Below the pieces are notes generated by a model. The model was not told the origin of the DNA. It did not search any database and saw only the letters and a program-made list of their open reading frames with translations. This document shows, piece after piece, positions 50,811 to 60,156 of a stretch of DNA of 64,000 nt (position 1 is its first letter; the number at the start of each line of letters is the position of its first letter). The stretch comes from Porphyromonas circumdentaria (GTDB lineage: Bacteria; Bacteroidota; Bacteroidia; Bacteroidales; Porphyromonadaceae): assembly GCF_900167105.1 (NCBI RefSeq), contig NZ_FUXE01000001.1, forward strand, positions 116,203 to 180,202. The letters are read 5' to 3'. The translations under genes and the position numbers were made by a program.

Positions 50811-51208
50811 AGTATAGCAAATCGGCTTGTCGCTGTCTGATGTTCTTTTGAATGGCGGAGAGAGGAAAGTCCGGGCAACATAGAGCACCATACTTCCTAA
50901 CGGGAAGCTCTTTCTCCTTTTTTATTTCGGATGAAATAGTTGGGACAAAGGGAGTAGTGTAACAGAGAATGACCGCTTCATTTCGGTGAAGTAAGGGTGA
51001 AAAGGTGAGGTAAGAGCTCACCGGAAGGGGTAGTGATGCCCTTTGCCGTACACCTTATGGGTTGTAAGATCAAGTATACCGATGTTTGTGAGGGTGGCTC
51101 GTCCTCTATCGGGGGGTAGATCGCTTGAGCTATGCGGTGACGCATGGTCTAGATTAATGACAAGCACCGTTTTTACGGTACAGAACCCGGCTTATAGATT
51201 TGCTATAT
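50811..51208 (+). ncRNA. rnpB: RNase P RNA component
   Basis: The sequence carries the universal bacterial RNase P RNA blocks in order: GAGGAAAGTCCGGGC near 50862, AGTGTAACAGAGAA near 50955, GAGCTCACCGGA near 51015, GAGGGTGGCTCGTCC near 51087 and GAACCCGGCTTATAG near 51183. The terminal helix P1 is formed by TAGCAAATC (from 50814) with GATTTGCTA (51198-51206). It is a type A RNA of about 395 bases that trims the 5' leader of tRNAs. It lies between apbC and rsmH. A weak ORF on the other strand is a shadow. Confidence 0.93.
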
Positions 51209-51237
51209 TTTGTTCTATTTTTAAGAGAGTATAGTTT

Positions 51238-52185
51238 GTGTCTTACAGAGATATGTATGATTTAGAAAATAATACGACTTATCATTTGCCTGTGTTGCGT
51301 ATAGAGGCTGTGGAGGCTTTGATTTCCGACCCTAATGGGATTTATGTAGACGCTACTATGGGGGGAGCAGGCCATACACAAACTATTCTTCAAGCATTAG
51401 GCCCTCGGGGGGTATTGTATAGTTTTGATAGAGATCCCGATGCAATTGCAAATGTGCCCAAAGATGATAGATGTGTTTTTATTGCCTCTAATTTTAGACA
51501 TATAAGCCAGTGGATGGCCTACTATGGGGTAGCTCATGTAGATGGGATTTTAGCCGATTTAGGTGTTTCTTCTCATCATTTTGACACTGCAGATCGGGGC
51601 TTTAGTTTCCGTTATGAAGAGGCTTTACCCGATATGCGTATGAACAACAGATCTGGGGTAACTGCTGCAGATATACTTAATACATATTCCGAAGAGGCTT
51701 TAGCCGATCTTTTTTACTATTACGGAGAGCTAAGAGATGCCCGAAAAATAGCTTCTCTTCTTGTTGGTAAGTCTACAGATGTACGTTCTTATAAGACTTT
51801 AAGCGAGGTTATAAATCGTATAGAGCCTACGCTTCCAGCTAATGCACAGCAGCGAAGAAAAAAGTTGAGTCAGCTTTTTCAAGCACTTCGTATAGAAGTT
51901 AATGATGAGTTAGGAGCTTTGCGTACTTTGCTTTCTTCCTCTGAGCGATTATTAGCTCCCGAAGGGCGCATTGTCATACTTACATATCACTCTTTGGAGG
52001 ATCGTATTGTTAAGGATTGGGGTAAAGGAAAGGACAATACGGAAGATGTACTCCATTCCGTGTATGGGCTTTCAAAGAATCCTATAGAGGCCTTGACGCG
52101 AAAGCCTATACTCCCCTCCGAAGAGGAGATAAGGGTAAATTCTCGTGCTCGTAGTGCCAAAATGAGAGTCTATAAAGTCAGTTAA
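51238..52185 (+). CDS. rsmH: 16S rRNA (cytosine-1402-N4)-methyltransferase RsmH
   Basis: 315 residues from GTG 51238, 30 bp after the RNase P RNA; ATG 51253 is an alternative. YHLPVLRIEAVEAL at the start, the SAM motif YVDATMGGAGHT near 37-49, LADLGVSSHHFD near 105-116, FQALRIEVNDELGAL near 215-229 and YHSLEDRIVK near 250. It methylates C1402 of 16S rRNA. In many bacteria it heads the division/cell-wall cluster, but here it is next to lipid synthesis genes. Confidence 0.95.
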   Translation: MSYRDMYDLENNTTYHLPVLRIEAVEALISDPNGIYVDATMGGAGHTQTILQALGPRGVLYSFDRDPDAIANVPKDDRCVFIASNFRHISQWMAYYGVAHVDGILADLGVSSHHFDTADRGFSFRYEEALPDMRMNNRSGVTAADILNTYSEEALADLFYYYGELRDARKIASLLVGKSTDVRSYKTLSEVINRIEPTLPANAQQRRKKLSQLFQALRIEVNDELGALRTLLSSSERLLAPEGRIVILTYHSLEDRIVKDWGKGKDNTEDVLHSVYGLSKNPIEALTRKPILPSEEEIRVNSRARSAKMRVYKVS

Positions 52186-52319
52186 GAATTTTGTGGTACA
52201 GAGAGCGTAGCAATACCTTTTTGGAAGAAGATAAACGACTGTTTCAAGAGCTAAAAGAGAATAGTATGGCGAGAATAGGTTATTTTTGTGTTGTTTGAAG
52301 TGGAAAGACATATTTTGAG

Positions 52320-52988
52320 ATGATAAAAGTTCACCATGAAGGGGTAGGTATCCTTATAAGTTTCTTCCTCGTTTTTGTTGTTGCTTGTATAACAGCTTTC
52401 TTTTATGCTCACTGGCTAGTATTTTGGGTTGTTTTGCTTGCTTCAATTGTTTTAATGGGGTTGGCATTGAATTTTTTTAGAAGCCCACACCGTTACAACC
52501 CTGCCGTGAATGAAGAGGGTGTGTTAGTAGCGCCCGCCGATGGAGAGTTGGTGGTTGTAGAGGAAACTTTTGAAGAAGAATATTTTCGAGAAAGATGTCT
52601 GAAAGTTTCTATTTTTATGTCTATTTTCGATGTGCATGCTAACTGGTTTTGTTGCAATGGGGTGGTAAAGTTTGTAGGGCATGCAGAGGGAAATTTCTTG
52701 AAAGCTTATTTGCCCAAAAGTAGTGTGGAAAATGAGCGATCTGCTGTAATAATAGAGACCCCACAGGGGCATAGGATTTTGGAACGACAGATTGCAGGTG
52801 CGGTGGCTCGTCGTATTGTAACCTATCCCGAAGAAAATGACCAAGTGACCATTAATGACTTTATCGGGTTCATTAAATTTGGTTCTCGTATAGATTTATA
52901 TCTTCCCTTGGGCACAGAAATTTATTTGAAGCCAGGCGTGAAGGTCAAAGGAAATACTACTGTATTAGGGAAGTTACCTTCAATGTAG
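52320..52988 (+). CDS. psd: Phosphatidylserine decarboxylase
   Basis: 222 residues of the short archaetidylserine-type PSD family. Two N-terminal membrane segments (residues 8-45), then FRSPHRYNPAVNEEGVLVAPADGELV. IKFGSRIDLYLPLG near 180-193 contains the Gly-Ser pair where self-cleavage makes the pyruvoyl cofactor. It makes phosphatidylethanolamine from phosphatidylserine and works with pssA, which begins 10 bp downstream. Confidence 0.93.
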   Translation: MIKVHHEGVGILISFFLVFVVACITAFFYAHWLVFWVVLLASIVLMGLALNFFRSPHRYNPAVNEEGVLVAPADGELVVVEETFEEEYFRERCLKVSIFMSIFDVHANWFCCNGVVKFVGHAEGNFLKAYLPKSSVENERSAVIIETPQGHRILERQIAGAVARRIVTYPEENDQVTINDFIGFIKFGSRIDLYLPLGTEIYLKPGVKVKGNTTVLGKLPSM

Positions 52989-52998
52989 GTTGTTCGTC

Positions 52999-53718
52999 AT
53001 GAATAGAATAAAGGCTTTTATTCCCAATTTTATAACCTTGATGAATTTATTCTCGGGGTGTTTGGCTATCTATTTTTCTCTTGCTAAGGGCGATTTGGAA
53101 ACCGCATCATGGATGATTGTTATAGCAGGTGTTTTTGATCTTTTTGATGGGCTAATAGCTCGTTTATTAGGAGCACAGAGCAATATAGGAGCAGATTTGG
53201 ATTCTCTTTCCGATGTTGTAAGTTTTGGAGTCGCTCCCTCTTTTCTACTTTTCCAATACATTATGATGAGAGGAGGAGAAAGTTGTTTTTTCTGGGCTCT
53301 TCCCTCTTTTGTAATAGCTCTTTTTGCAGCTTACCGCCTTGCCAAGTTTAATAATGATACCAGACAAACTACGAGTTTTATAGGCTTACCAGTTCCTGCT
53401 TGTGCTCTTTTTTGGATAGGTATAGTATCTATATTACCCTCTCTTTCTGACTATCTAACTACAGTTACTTTAGTTATACCCATTTACTTCCTTCTTCTCC
53501 TGACTGGGTGGGCTATGGTTGCCGAAATACCCTTATTGAGCTTTAAAATTCATTTCCCTATCGCAAGTAGAGAAGACAGACGAAAGGCTTTTTTGGGATT
53601 GTTTTTAGTCTTGCTGGGAATTATTTTCGGTCGCTTATGGGGATGGGGTGGAGTTAGTGCCGTTATACTTTGCTACTTCATTGGTTCTATGGTAATGAGA
53701 GATAAACAAGATAGATAA
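52999..53718 (+). CDS. pssA: CDP-diacylglycerol-serine O-phosphatidyltransferase
   Basis: 239 residues from ATG 52999. The CDP-alcohol phosphotransferase motif FDGLIARLLGAQSNIGADLDSLSD (D-G-x2-A-R-x8-G-x3-D-x3-D) is at about 48-71, and several membrane helices follow. It makes phosphatidylserine, the substrate of the adjacent Psd. The stop is immediately before the next ATG at 53719. Confidence 0.95.
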   Translation: MNRIKAFIPNFITLMNLFSGCLAIYFSLAKGDLETASWMIVIAGVFDLFDGLIARLLGAQSNIGADLDSLSDVVSFGVAPSFLLFQYIMMRGGESCFFWALPSFVIALFAAYRLAKFNNDTRQTTSFIGLPVPACALFWIGIVSILPSLSDYLTTVTLVIPIYFLLLLTGWAMVAEIPLLSFKIHFPIASREDRRKAFLGLFLVLLGIIFGRLWGWGGVSAVILCYFIGSMVMRDKQDR

Positions 53719-53964
53719 ATGATGTTGATTCTAGTTCTATTGCTCTTTATTCTTTTTCTGCTTCTACTTATAGGGGGGAGGATTTTTTCGGCTCTGTTAG
53801 GGCTTTTTGTCCCTCCTTTCAAAGCAAACTCATCGCAGAAAGAAAGGAAAAAGAGTGCTTCTTCTGCTCCCAGAGAAAAGGTCGATATGGAAGAAGTTAA
53901 CCTTCGTCGCTTCGATAAAGATCAAGGCGAATACGTAGATTTTGAAGAAGAACGTAGAGAATAG
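53719..53964 (+). CDS. DUF4834-like small membrane protein
   Basis: 81 residues with one long hydrophobic N-terminal segment (residues 2-35) and a charged tail that includes VDMEEVNLRRFDKDQGEYVDFEEE. This pattern fits the DUF4834 family found next to pssA in Bacteroidota. Its start is joined to the pssA stop, so it is probably translated together with pssA and may help phospholipid synthesis or membrane organisation; that is inferred from context only. Confidence 0.8.
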   Translation: MMLILVLLLFILFLLLLIGGRIFSALLGLFVPPFKANSSQKERKKSASSAPREKVDMEEVNLRRFDKDQGEYVDFEEERRE

Positions 53965-54013
53965 GTAATGAATAATACCTAAGTTTGTAGAGTACAAAAA
54001 CAATAAAATAAAA

Positions 54014-54316
54014 ATGATTATGGCTTCGAAGAGAAATTTGAAAAAAGGAATAAAAGAGATAACTACTTATTTAGTAGACGATATTTTGCTTTTATATAAC
54101 ATACTGGGAGAAGATAGTTTCTCAGAAATAGAGTCTCTTTTATGTCGTACTGTAGCCCTCAGTGTAGAAACAGTAACAAAGGTTTCTCATGCTATTGGAA
54201 CCAAAAACTCTACTTCAGTGAAAGAGTACTATAAGAATTTACAGGAAAAATTCAATGACGAAGTTGAGGAGATTGAGGAGTCTATAGAGAAATTATTGGA
54301 GAAAAATATAAACTAA
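54014..54316 (+). CDS. Small helical protein of unknown function
   Basis: 100 residues (ATG at 54014, alternative at 54020). Basic N-terminus, then helices and an acidic coiled-coil C-terminus (DEVEEIEESIEKLLEKN). No known domain recognised. It is in the lipid-synthesis run, 50 bp after DUF4834 and 6 bp before the acyltransferase gene. The position suggests a link to membrane lipid metabolism, but nothing in the protein proves it. Confidence 0.65.
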   Translation: MIMASKRNLKKGIKEITTYLVDDILLLYNILGEDSFSEIESLLCRTVALSVETVTKVSHAIGTKNSTSVKEYYKNLQEKFNDEVEEIEESIEKLLEKNIN

Positions 54317-54322
54317 GAAACA

Positions 54323-54880
54323 TTGAACTTTATCGCGAAAGGATTGCTTAGGATAATGGGGTGGAAGTTGATATTTCCCCCCGATAATCCTAAGAAAAGT
54401 GTTATATGCGTAGCCCCTCACACGAGCAACGCTGATTTCTTTGTAGGAAAACTTTACTATAGTTCTATTGGACGCAAAGCATCCTTTATGATGAAGAAGG
54501 AGTTATTCTTTTTCCCTTTAGGCTTTTTCTTGAAGGCTGTGGGGGGGATTCCGATTGATCGTTCCCGAAAAGGGGAAGTGGTTAATACTATGGTAAGCCT
54601 CTTTCAAAAGAGAGATGTCTTTTCTGTAGCAATAACTCCAGAGGGAACGCGTAAACCTGTAGAAGTATGGAAAAGTGGATTTTATAGAATTGCCCTACAA
54701 GCAGGCGTTCCTATTCAATTAGCTCGTATAGATTTTGCTCAAAAAGAAGTTGGAATATTTGCTACTTTTTATCCGACAGGTAATGAAGAAGCGGATGTCT
54801 GTTATATACGTAGCCTATACTCAAGTAAGCAAGCTAAATATCCACAGAATTTTATAGAGTATACCAATAACAATGATTAG
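54323..54880 (+). CDS. 1-acyl-glycerol-3-phosphate acyltransferase-like protein
   Basis: 185 residues from TTG 54323. The next ATG (54356) would remove the conserved N-terminal helix. PlsC-type motifs: CVAPHTSNADFF (H-x4-D) near 30-41, GGIPIDRSRKGE near 72-83 and TPEGTRKP near 110-117. Such short enzymes transfer acyl chains to lysophosphatidic acid or other lipids. It overlaps the nitrilase-like gene by 8 bp. Confidence 0.85.
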   Translation: MNFIAKGLLRIMGWKLIFPPDNPKKSVICVAPHTSNADFFVGKLYYSSIGRKASFMMKKELFFFPLGFFLKAVGGIPIDRSRKGEVVNTMVSLFQKRDVFSVAITPEGTRKPVEVWKSGFYRIALQAGVPIQLARIDFAQKEVGIFATFYPTGNEEADVCYIRSLYSSKQAKYPQNFIEYTNNND

Positions 54881-55685
54881 TGAAACTCTGAAGATAGCTT
54901 TGGCACAGGTGGATATTGCTTGGGAAAAACCCCTTAAAAACTTGGAGGTCATCCATGCAAAATCTCTGGAGGCTGCTCGTCAGCAGGCAGATTTGATTGT
55001 TTTTCCAGAGGTGATGACTACAGGGTTTTCGATGGATGTTAAAAGGGTTGCAGAACCTTTGCCCAGTCCTTCGATAGGCCGTATTCAAGAAATAGCAAAA
55101 GAAACGAATGTCGCAATTGTTTCTTCGATATTAGTAGCCGATGGAGATAAGTTCTACAATAGAGCCTATATAATTACCCCCGATGGAGAGACGTTTTTTC
55201 AGGATAAACGTCATCTTTTTAGAATGGGAGGAGAGTCAAAATCTGTTTCTCCTGCAAGAGAGCGTTCTATTTTTACTTATCGAGGTTGGCGCATTCTATT
55301 GATAGCTTGCTACGATTTGAGATTCCCTGTTTGGTGTCGTAACAAAGCCAACGAGTATGATTTGCTTATAGATGTGGCAAACTGGCCAGAAGCACGTCGA
55401 GTGGTTTGGAGCACTTTGCTTAAAGCACGTGCAATGGAAAATATTGCTTATGTCTGCGGGGTCAATAGAGTTGGTGTAGACCCAGAAAACTTTGTCTATA
55501 CGGGAGATTCGGTCTTGATTGATTCTCGAGGCAAGGAGATGGCTATTTGCCCTCCAAAAGAAGAAACTCTACGGGTTGTAGCTATAGAAAAAGCTCCACT
55601 GGAAAGGATGCGTGAAAAGTTCCCTGCATGGCTCGATATTGATCCTTTTGTTTTGGATTTAGAGTCTCCTTATCCTATTTATTAA
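54873..55685 (+). CDS. Nitrilase-superfamily amidase (omega-amidase type)
   Basis: 270 residues. The catalytic triad is Glu in LIVFPEVMTTGF near 45, Lys in FQDKRHLF near 112 and Cys in LIACYDLRFPVW near 148. YLVxNW-like ANWPEARRVVW near 170-180 supports the YafV/omega-amidase group, which repairs or removes 2-keto-glutaramate-type amides. It overlaps the acyltransferase gene and is probably in the same transcript. Confidence 0.88.
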   Translation: MISETLKIALAQVDIAWEKPLKNLEVIHAKSLEAARQQADLIVFPEVMTTGFSMDVKRVAEPLPSPSIGRIQEIAKETNVAIVSSILVADGDKFYNRAYIITPDGETFFQDKRHLFRMGGESKSVSPARERSIFTYRGWRILLIACYDLRFPVWCRNKANEYDLLIDVANWPEARRVVWSTLLKARAMENIAYVCGVNRVGVDPENFVYTGDSVLIDSRGKEMAICPPKEETLRVVAIEKAPLERMREKFPAWLDIDPFVLDLESPYPIY

Positions 55686-55768
55686 GTGTTTAAATTTTTC
55701 CCCTTTTGATATCCTTCTATTTCTTATCACTCATCATTTATAATACTTTGATTAGTTTGAATTTTCAT

Positions 55769-56713
55769 ATGCCAGCAGAACAGCCTCAAAAGACAAAAAC
55801 AATCTATTTAGCAGGCGGTTGTTTTTGGGGAATGCAAAGTTATTTTGAAGGAGTACAAGGAGTTGTTAATACAGCTGTTGGTTACGCCAATGCTAACCGT
55901 CCCAACCCTCGTTACGAAGATGTTGATTCCGATTACGCAGAGGTTATCCGTATTGAATATGATACGAGCCAGTGTTCGTTAACTTTCTTGTTAGACCTCT
56001 ATTTCGATGTCATAGATCCTACTTCACTGAATAAACAGGGAGGAGATGTTGGTAGACAATACAGAACTGGTATATACTATGTAGATGAAGAGGATGCTAT
56101 TGTTGTGACCAAGGCTTTAGAACAATTAGCCTTACGATACAAAGTTCCAATTGTTGTGGAAAACTCCCCCCTGATCAACTTTTACTTAGCAGAGGAGTAT
56201 CATCAAAACTATTTGAGAAAAAATCCTGCTGGCTATTGTCATATAGGAAGAGATAAGATTGCAAAGGCCCGTCAAGCAAAGTATATTGACCGAGATGCTC
56301 TTCGCAGTCGCCTTACAGAAATGCAATATTATGTGACGCAGGAAAAAGGAACAGAACCACCTTTTAGGAATGAGTATTACAATCATTTTCAGAAGGGGAT
56401 TTATGTGGACATTATAGATGGCACTCCTCTTTTTATTTCTTCTGATAAGTTTGAGAGTGGTTGCGGTTGGCCCGCTTTTTCTGCTCCTATAGACGCTTCT
56501 GTGGTGAATTATTTTCAAGATCTTTCCCATGGAATGGATCGAGTAGAAGTGCGGAGTAAGAGCAGTGGAGCTCACTTGGGACACGTTTTTGAAGATGGAC
56601 CAATAGAGTCTGGCGGAGAACGCTTTTGCATAAATAGTGCAGCTCTACGTTTTATCCCCATGGAGAGGATGGAAGAAGAGGGATATGGCGATTACATTAA
56701 GCTAATAAAGTAG
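55769..56713 (+). CDS. msrAB: Bifunctional peptide-methionine sulfoxide reductase MsrA/MsrB
   Basis: 314 residues from ATG 55769 (the frame opens at 55706). The MsrA domain (about 8-165) has [13 protein letters not shown] with the catalytic Cys. The MsrB domain (about 180-310) has [12 protein letters not shown] and catalytic [12 protein letters not shown]. The zinc CxxC pairs of most MsrB proteins are absent (position reads [12 protein letters not shown]), so the MsrB half is a zinc-free form. It repairs both stereoisomers of oxidised methionine. No clear signal peptide, so the cytoplasm is likely. Confidence 0.93.
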   Translation: MPAEQPQKTKTIYLAGGCFWGMQSYFEGVQGVVNTAVGYANANRPNPRYEDVDSDYAEVIRIEYDTSQCSLTFLLDLYFDVIDPTSLNKQGGDVGRQYRTGIYYVDEEDAIVVTKALEQLALRYKVPIVVENSPLINFYLAEEYHQNYLRKNPAGYCHIGRDKIAKARQAKYIDRDALRSRLTEMQYYVTQEKGTEPPFRNEYYNHFQKGIYVDIIDGTPLFISSDKFESGCGWPAFSAPIDASVVNYFQDLSHGMDRVEVRSKSSGAHLGHVFEDGPIESGGERFCINSAALRFIPMERMEEEGYGDYIKLIK

Positions 56714-56736
56714 CCTTTTTCTTGAGGGCTAATTTT
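56711..56736 (+). terminator. Hairpin after msrAB
   Basis: TAGCC pairs with GGCTA around a U-rich loop, followed by AATTTTT. The stem is short, so termination is uncertain. Confidence 0.4.
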
Positions 56737-56785
56737 TCTCTAATTGGCTTTATAGCTATATATGGGGATATAAAATTTTTTATTT

Positions 56786-56793
56786 TACCTTTG
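56786..56793 (+). promoter_or_regulatory. -7 box of the V-ATPase operon
   Basis: TACCTTTG matches TAnnTTTG. It lies 82 bp before the subunit E start. A clear -33 box was not found. Confidence 0.6.
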
Positions 56794-56874
56794 TGCAAGT
56801 TTTCTAAGAAGGGGGAATATATCTCTCTATTGTTAGGTTTTGAAATAATTTAAATTATATAGTTGTTTTAGGAT

Positions 56875-57465
56875 ATGGATGCTAAGATCAGGGAGTTAAC
56901 TGATAAGATTTTTAATGAGGGAGTTGAAAAGGGTAAGCAACAAGCTAATCAGTTGATTGCTGAGGCTGAACAAAAAAGTCAAGAGATTCTATCTGGAGCT
57001 AAGGTTGAAGCAGATCGTATACTAAAGGATGCTGAAAAGAATGCTTCTGAATTAAAGAAGAATACAGAATCTGAATTGAAGTTGTATGCTAATCAAACTA
57101 TTGAAGCTCTTAAAGTAGCCGTTGCTGATAGCATTACAGATAAAATTGTAGACGCAAATATTAAGGCTGCTGCACAAAATCCTGATTTTATGCGTAATAT
57201 CATCCTTAAGGTAGTTCAAAATTGGACTCCTGGGGAGGAGGTTGTTATTGAGGCTGCCGATGCAAAGGAATTGGAGTCTTACTTTATGAATAATGCAAAA
57301 GATTTGCTCAACGGAACAGTTACGATAGAAGAGGCTGCAGGGTATACAACTAATTTTGTTCTTAAACCTAAGGATGGAGCTTATAAGATTGAGTTCGGTC
57401 AAGAAGAATTAATCGCTTTCTTTAAGAATTTCCTTCGTCCTCGTTTGGTTGAAATGCTTTTTTAA
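56875..57465 (+). CDS. V-type ATP synthase subunit E
   Basis: 196 residues. Residues 1-85 form the long charged helix of the peripheral stalk (KGKQQANQLIAEAEQKSQEILSGAK), and the C-terminal half is the globular part that contacts A/B subunits. It belongs to the A/V-type enzyme found in Porphyromonas and relatives, which pumps H+ or Na+. First gene of the operon; the stop is 3 bp before the DUF2764 gene. Confidence 0.92.
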   Translation: MDAKIRELTDKIFNEGVEKGKQQANQLIAEAEQKSQEILSGAKVEADRILKDAEKNASELKKNTESELKLYANQTIEALKVAVADSITDKIVDANIKAAAQNPDFMRNIILKVVQNWTPGEEVVIEAADAKELESYFMNNAKDLLNGTVTIEEAAGYTTNFVLKPKDGAYKIEFGQEELIAFFKNFLRPRLVEMLF

Positions 57466-57468
57466 GTT

Positions 57469-58374
57469 ATGGCCAAATATTATGCCACAATATCGGGTCT
57501 TCCCAATATAGGAGTTGACGATAGAAAGATTCCTTTTTCGTCAGACTTCTTTTTCGAGGACCTTAAACATGAGTTAACAACTGCAGATAAGAAGCTCTTT
57601 TTGGAAATTCGCTGGGAGGAAGAGAATCATTTTCTGATAGATTTCCTAGTGGATTCCGAGGCTGCGCGAGAAGCTGAAGAGCAACCGACTCTTTTTTCAT
57701 ACGATGAGTTGGAGCTTGTTTTAGTTGCTCTCAAAAAGAAGGAACGTCTTCCCAAGAATTCACTTCCTCCCTATTTTATCCCATTTTTAAAGGAATTCAT
57801 TGTTGAGAGAGAAGAGGACGAAGAACCCCTTTCGGAGGAGGAGATGCGTATCTGGCCTACTCGACTTGAGGATAAATTGGCCGATTTTTACTTTTCTTAC
57901 GTCTTGAAAAGTAAGAACGATTTTGTTTCGGATTGGTCTCGTTTCAATTTAGATATAAGAAATGTCTTTGCCACTTTTACAAGTCGTAAACTTGGGTGGG
58001 ATCCTAAAGAATATATAGTAGGAAATACAGAGATAGAACAAAAGCTAAGGGCTTCCTCTTTACCTCATTTAGGCGTTTCGGAGGATGATATATCCTACAT
58101 TAATACATTGGTTTCTATTCAAAACGAGAGTGATATTACTCGCCGGGAAAGAATGATTGATGTTTTGAAATGGAATTGGTTGGAGGAGAAAACTTTTGAC
58201 CTCGTTTTCGATATAGAAAGTTTGTTAGCTTATTATTTACGTCTGCGTATCATAGAGCGTTGGACGGAATTAAATGAAAAAACAGGAGAGGAGACTTTCC
58301 GTAGTATTGTTGCGACTTTGAAGAAAGAGAGTAACACCTCTCTGAATGAGTTTAAGAAAAATCAAAAGAAATAA
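57469..58374 (+). CDS. DUF2764 family protein of the V-ATPase operon
   Basis: 301 residues, starting MAKYYATISGLPNIGVDD, a DUF2764 hallmark. The family occupies the same place between subunits E and A in Bacteroidota, Chlamydiae and spirochaetes. It is probably a distant form of subunit C, which is otherwise missing from such operons; that link is inferred from position, size and helical content. It ends 7 bp before the subunit A start. Confidence 0.88.
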   Translation: MAKYYATISGLPNIGVDDRKIPFSSDFFFEDLKHELTTADKKLFLEIRWEEENHFLIDFLVDSEAAREAEEQPTLFSYDELELVLVALKKKERLPKNSLPPYFIPFLKEFIVEREEDEEPLSEEEMRIWPTRLEDKLADFYFSYVLKSKNDFVSDWSRFNLDIRNVFATFTSRKLGWDPKEYIVGNTEIEQKLRASSLPHLGVSEDDISYINTLVSIQNESDITRRERMIDVLKWNWLEEKTFDLVFDIESLLAYYLRLRIIERWTELNEKTGEETFRSIVATLKKESNTSLNEFKKNQKK

Positions 58375-58381
58375 TATATCC

Positions 58382-60139
58382 ATGACAAAAGGAGTTGTTA
58401 AGGGGATTGTGTCCAATCTTGTAACCGTAGAGGTTGATGGCCCAGTTTCTCAAAACGAAATTTGTTTTATCACAGTAGATGAAACTCGTTTAATGAGCGA
58501 GGTTATCAAGATTATTGGTAGCAGGGTTTTTGTTCAAGTTTTCGAAAGCACCCGTGGAATGCGTGTCGGTGATGAGGCTGAATTCATGGGGCATATGTTA
58601 GAGGTAACATTAGGTCCAGGTTTGTTGTCAAAGAATTTTGATGGACTTCAAAATGATTTGGACAAAATGGAAGGTATATTCTTGCAAAGAGGATCTTATA
58701 CTTATCCATTGGATAAGGGACGACAATGGGACTTTAAACGCATTGCTCAAGTTGGAGATATCGTAGAGGCAGGCTCTTGGCTTGGAGAAGTGGATGAAAA
58801 CTTTCAACCTCACAAGATCATGGTTCCTTTTGTTTTTGAGGGAACTTACAAAGTTCTTAGTATCAAGGAGGATGGTAAGTATATGGCAGAGGAGGAGATC
58901 GCCGTTCTTGAGGATAAGAATGGTGTTAAACACTCCGTGACAATGATTCAGAAATGGCCTGTGAAAAAAGCTATTTCTTGTTATGCCGAAAAACCTCGTC
59001 CTTTTAAGTTGTTAGAAACAGGGGTTCGCACTTTAGACACTCTTAATCCTATCGTAGAGGGAGGTACTGGGTTTATCCCTGGGCCTTTTGGTACTGGAAA
59101 AACAGTATTGCAGCATGCCATATCAAAACAGGCAGAGGCAGATATCGTCATCATTGCGGCTTGTGGAGAGCGTGCGAATGAAGTGGTGGAAATCTTTGCG
59201 GAGTTTCCTGAATTGGTCGACCCTCATACGGGGCGTAAATTGATGGAGCGTACCATCATTATTGCAAATACATCTAACATGCCTGTCGCAGCTCGTGAAG
59301 CTTCTGTATACACGGCTATGACTATTGCAGAATACTACCGTTCAATGGGGCTTAGGGTGTTGCTTATGGCAGACTCTACATCCCGCTGGGCACAAGCTCT
59401 TCGTGAGATGTCTAACCGTTTGGAAGAGTTGCCAGGTCCTGACGCCTTTCCTATGGAGTTGTCGGCAATCGTTGCAAACTTCTATGCTCGTTCTGGGTAT
59501 GTTTATCTCAATAATGGAAAGTCAGGTTCTGTAACTTTTATTGGAACAGTTTCTCCTGCAGGAGGTAACTTGAAAGAACCAGTTACAGAAAATACAAAGA
59601 AGGTAGCTCGTTGTTTCTATGCATTGGAGCAAGAGCGCGCAGATAGAAAACGTTATCCAGCGGTAAATCCTATTGACAGCTATTCTAAGTATTTGGAGTA
59701 TCCAGAAGTACAAGATTATCTTTCTAAACATATTTCTTCTACTTGGATAGAGATGGTACGTGAAGCCAAAATGAATTTGCAAAGAGGCAAGGAGATTTCC
59801 GAGCAGATAAACATTCTTGGAGATGATGGGGTTCCCGTAGAATATCATGTAACTTTCTGGAAAGCTGAGCTTATTGACTTCGTAATCTTACAACAGGATG
59901 CTTTTGATGATATAGATTGTAACACCCCTTTGAGCCGTCAGAAGTACATGTTGGAGTTAGTTACTAAAATTTGTCGAGCAAAGTTCGACTTTGAAGACTT
60001 CAACCAGGTAACTGCATACTTCAAGAATCTTATTAACGTACTTAGACAGATGAACTATTCACTTTACGAAAGTGATGATTTCAAGAAGTATTATGCTCAG
60101 TGCGAGGAGCTCTTGAGTACTAAGTTGAATAACAACTAA
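58382..60139 (+). CDS. V-type ATP synthase catalytic subunit A
   Basis: 585 residues from ATG 58382 (the open frame begins at 58346, inside the preceding gene). Walker A GPFGTGKT is near residue 240. The non-homologous A-type insert (about 115-190) identifies it as the A subunit rather than F1-beta. LLMADSTSRWAQALREMS near 325-342 and SGSVTFIGTVSPAGGN near 375 are conserved. It hydrolyses or makes ATP in the A3B3 head. Confidence 0.97.
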   Translation: MTKGVVKGIVSNLVTVEVDGPVSQNEICFITVDETRLMSEVIKIIGSRVFVQVFESTRGMRVGDEAEFMGHMLEVTLGPGLLSKNFDGLQNDLDKMEGIFLQRGSYTYPLDKGRQWDFKRIAQVGDIVEAGSWLGEVDENFQPHKIMVPFVFEGTYKVLSIKEDGKYMAEEEIAVLEDKNGVKHSVTMIQKWPVKKAISCYAEKPRPFKLLETGVRTLDTLNPIVEGGTGFIPGPFGTGKTVLQHAISKQAEADIVIIAACGERANEVVEIFAEFPELVDPHTGRKLMERTIIIANTSNMPVAAREASVYTAMTIAEYYRSMGLRVLLMADSTSRWAQALREMSNRLEELPGPDAFPMELSAIVANFYARSGYVYLNNGKSGSVTFIGTVSPAGGNLKEPVTENTKKVARCFYALEQERADRKRYPAVNPIDSYSKYLEYPEVQDYLSKHISSTWIEMVREAKMNLQRGKEISEQINILGDDGVPVEYHVTFWKAELIDFVILQQDAFDDIDCNTPLSRQKYMLELVTKICRAKFDFEDFNQVTAYFKNLINVLRQMNYSLYESDDFKKYYAQCEELLSTKLNNN

Positions 60140-60156
60140 TAATCTCCCAAAAATCT

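Noticed and set aside
50800..51021. 73-codon frame on the - strand
   Set aside because: It lies inside the RNase P RNA gene.
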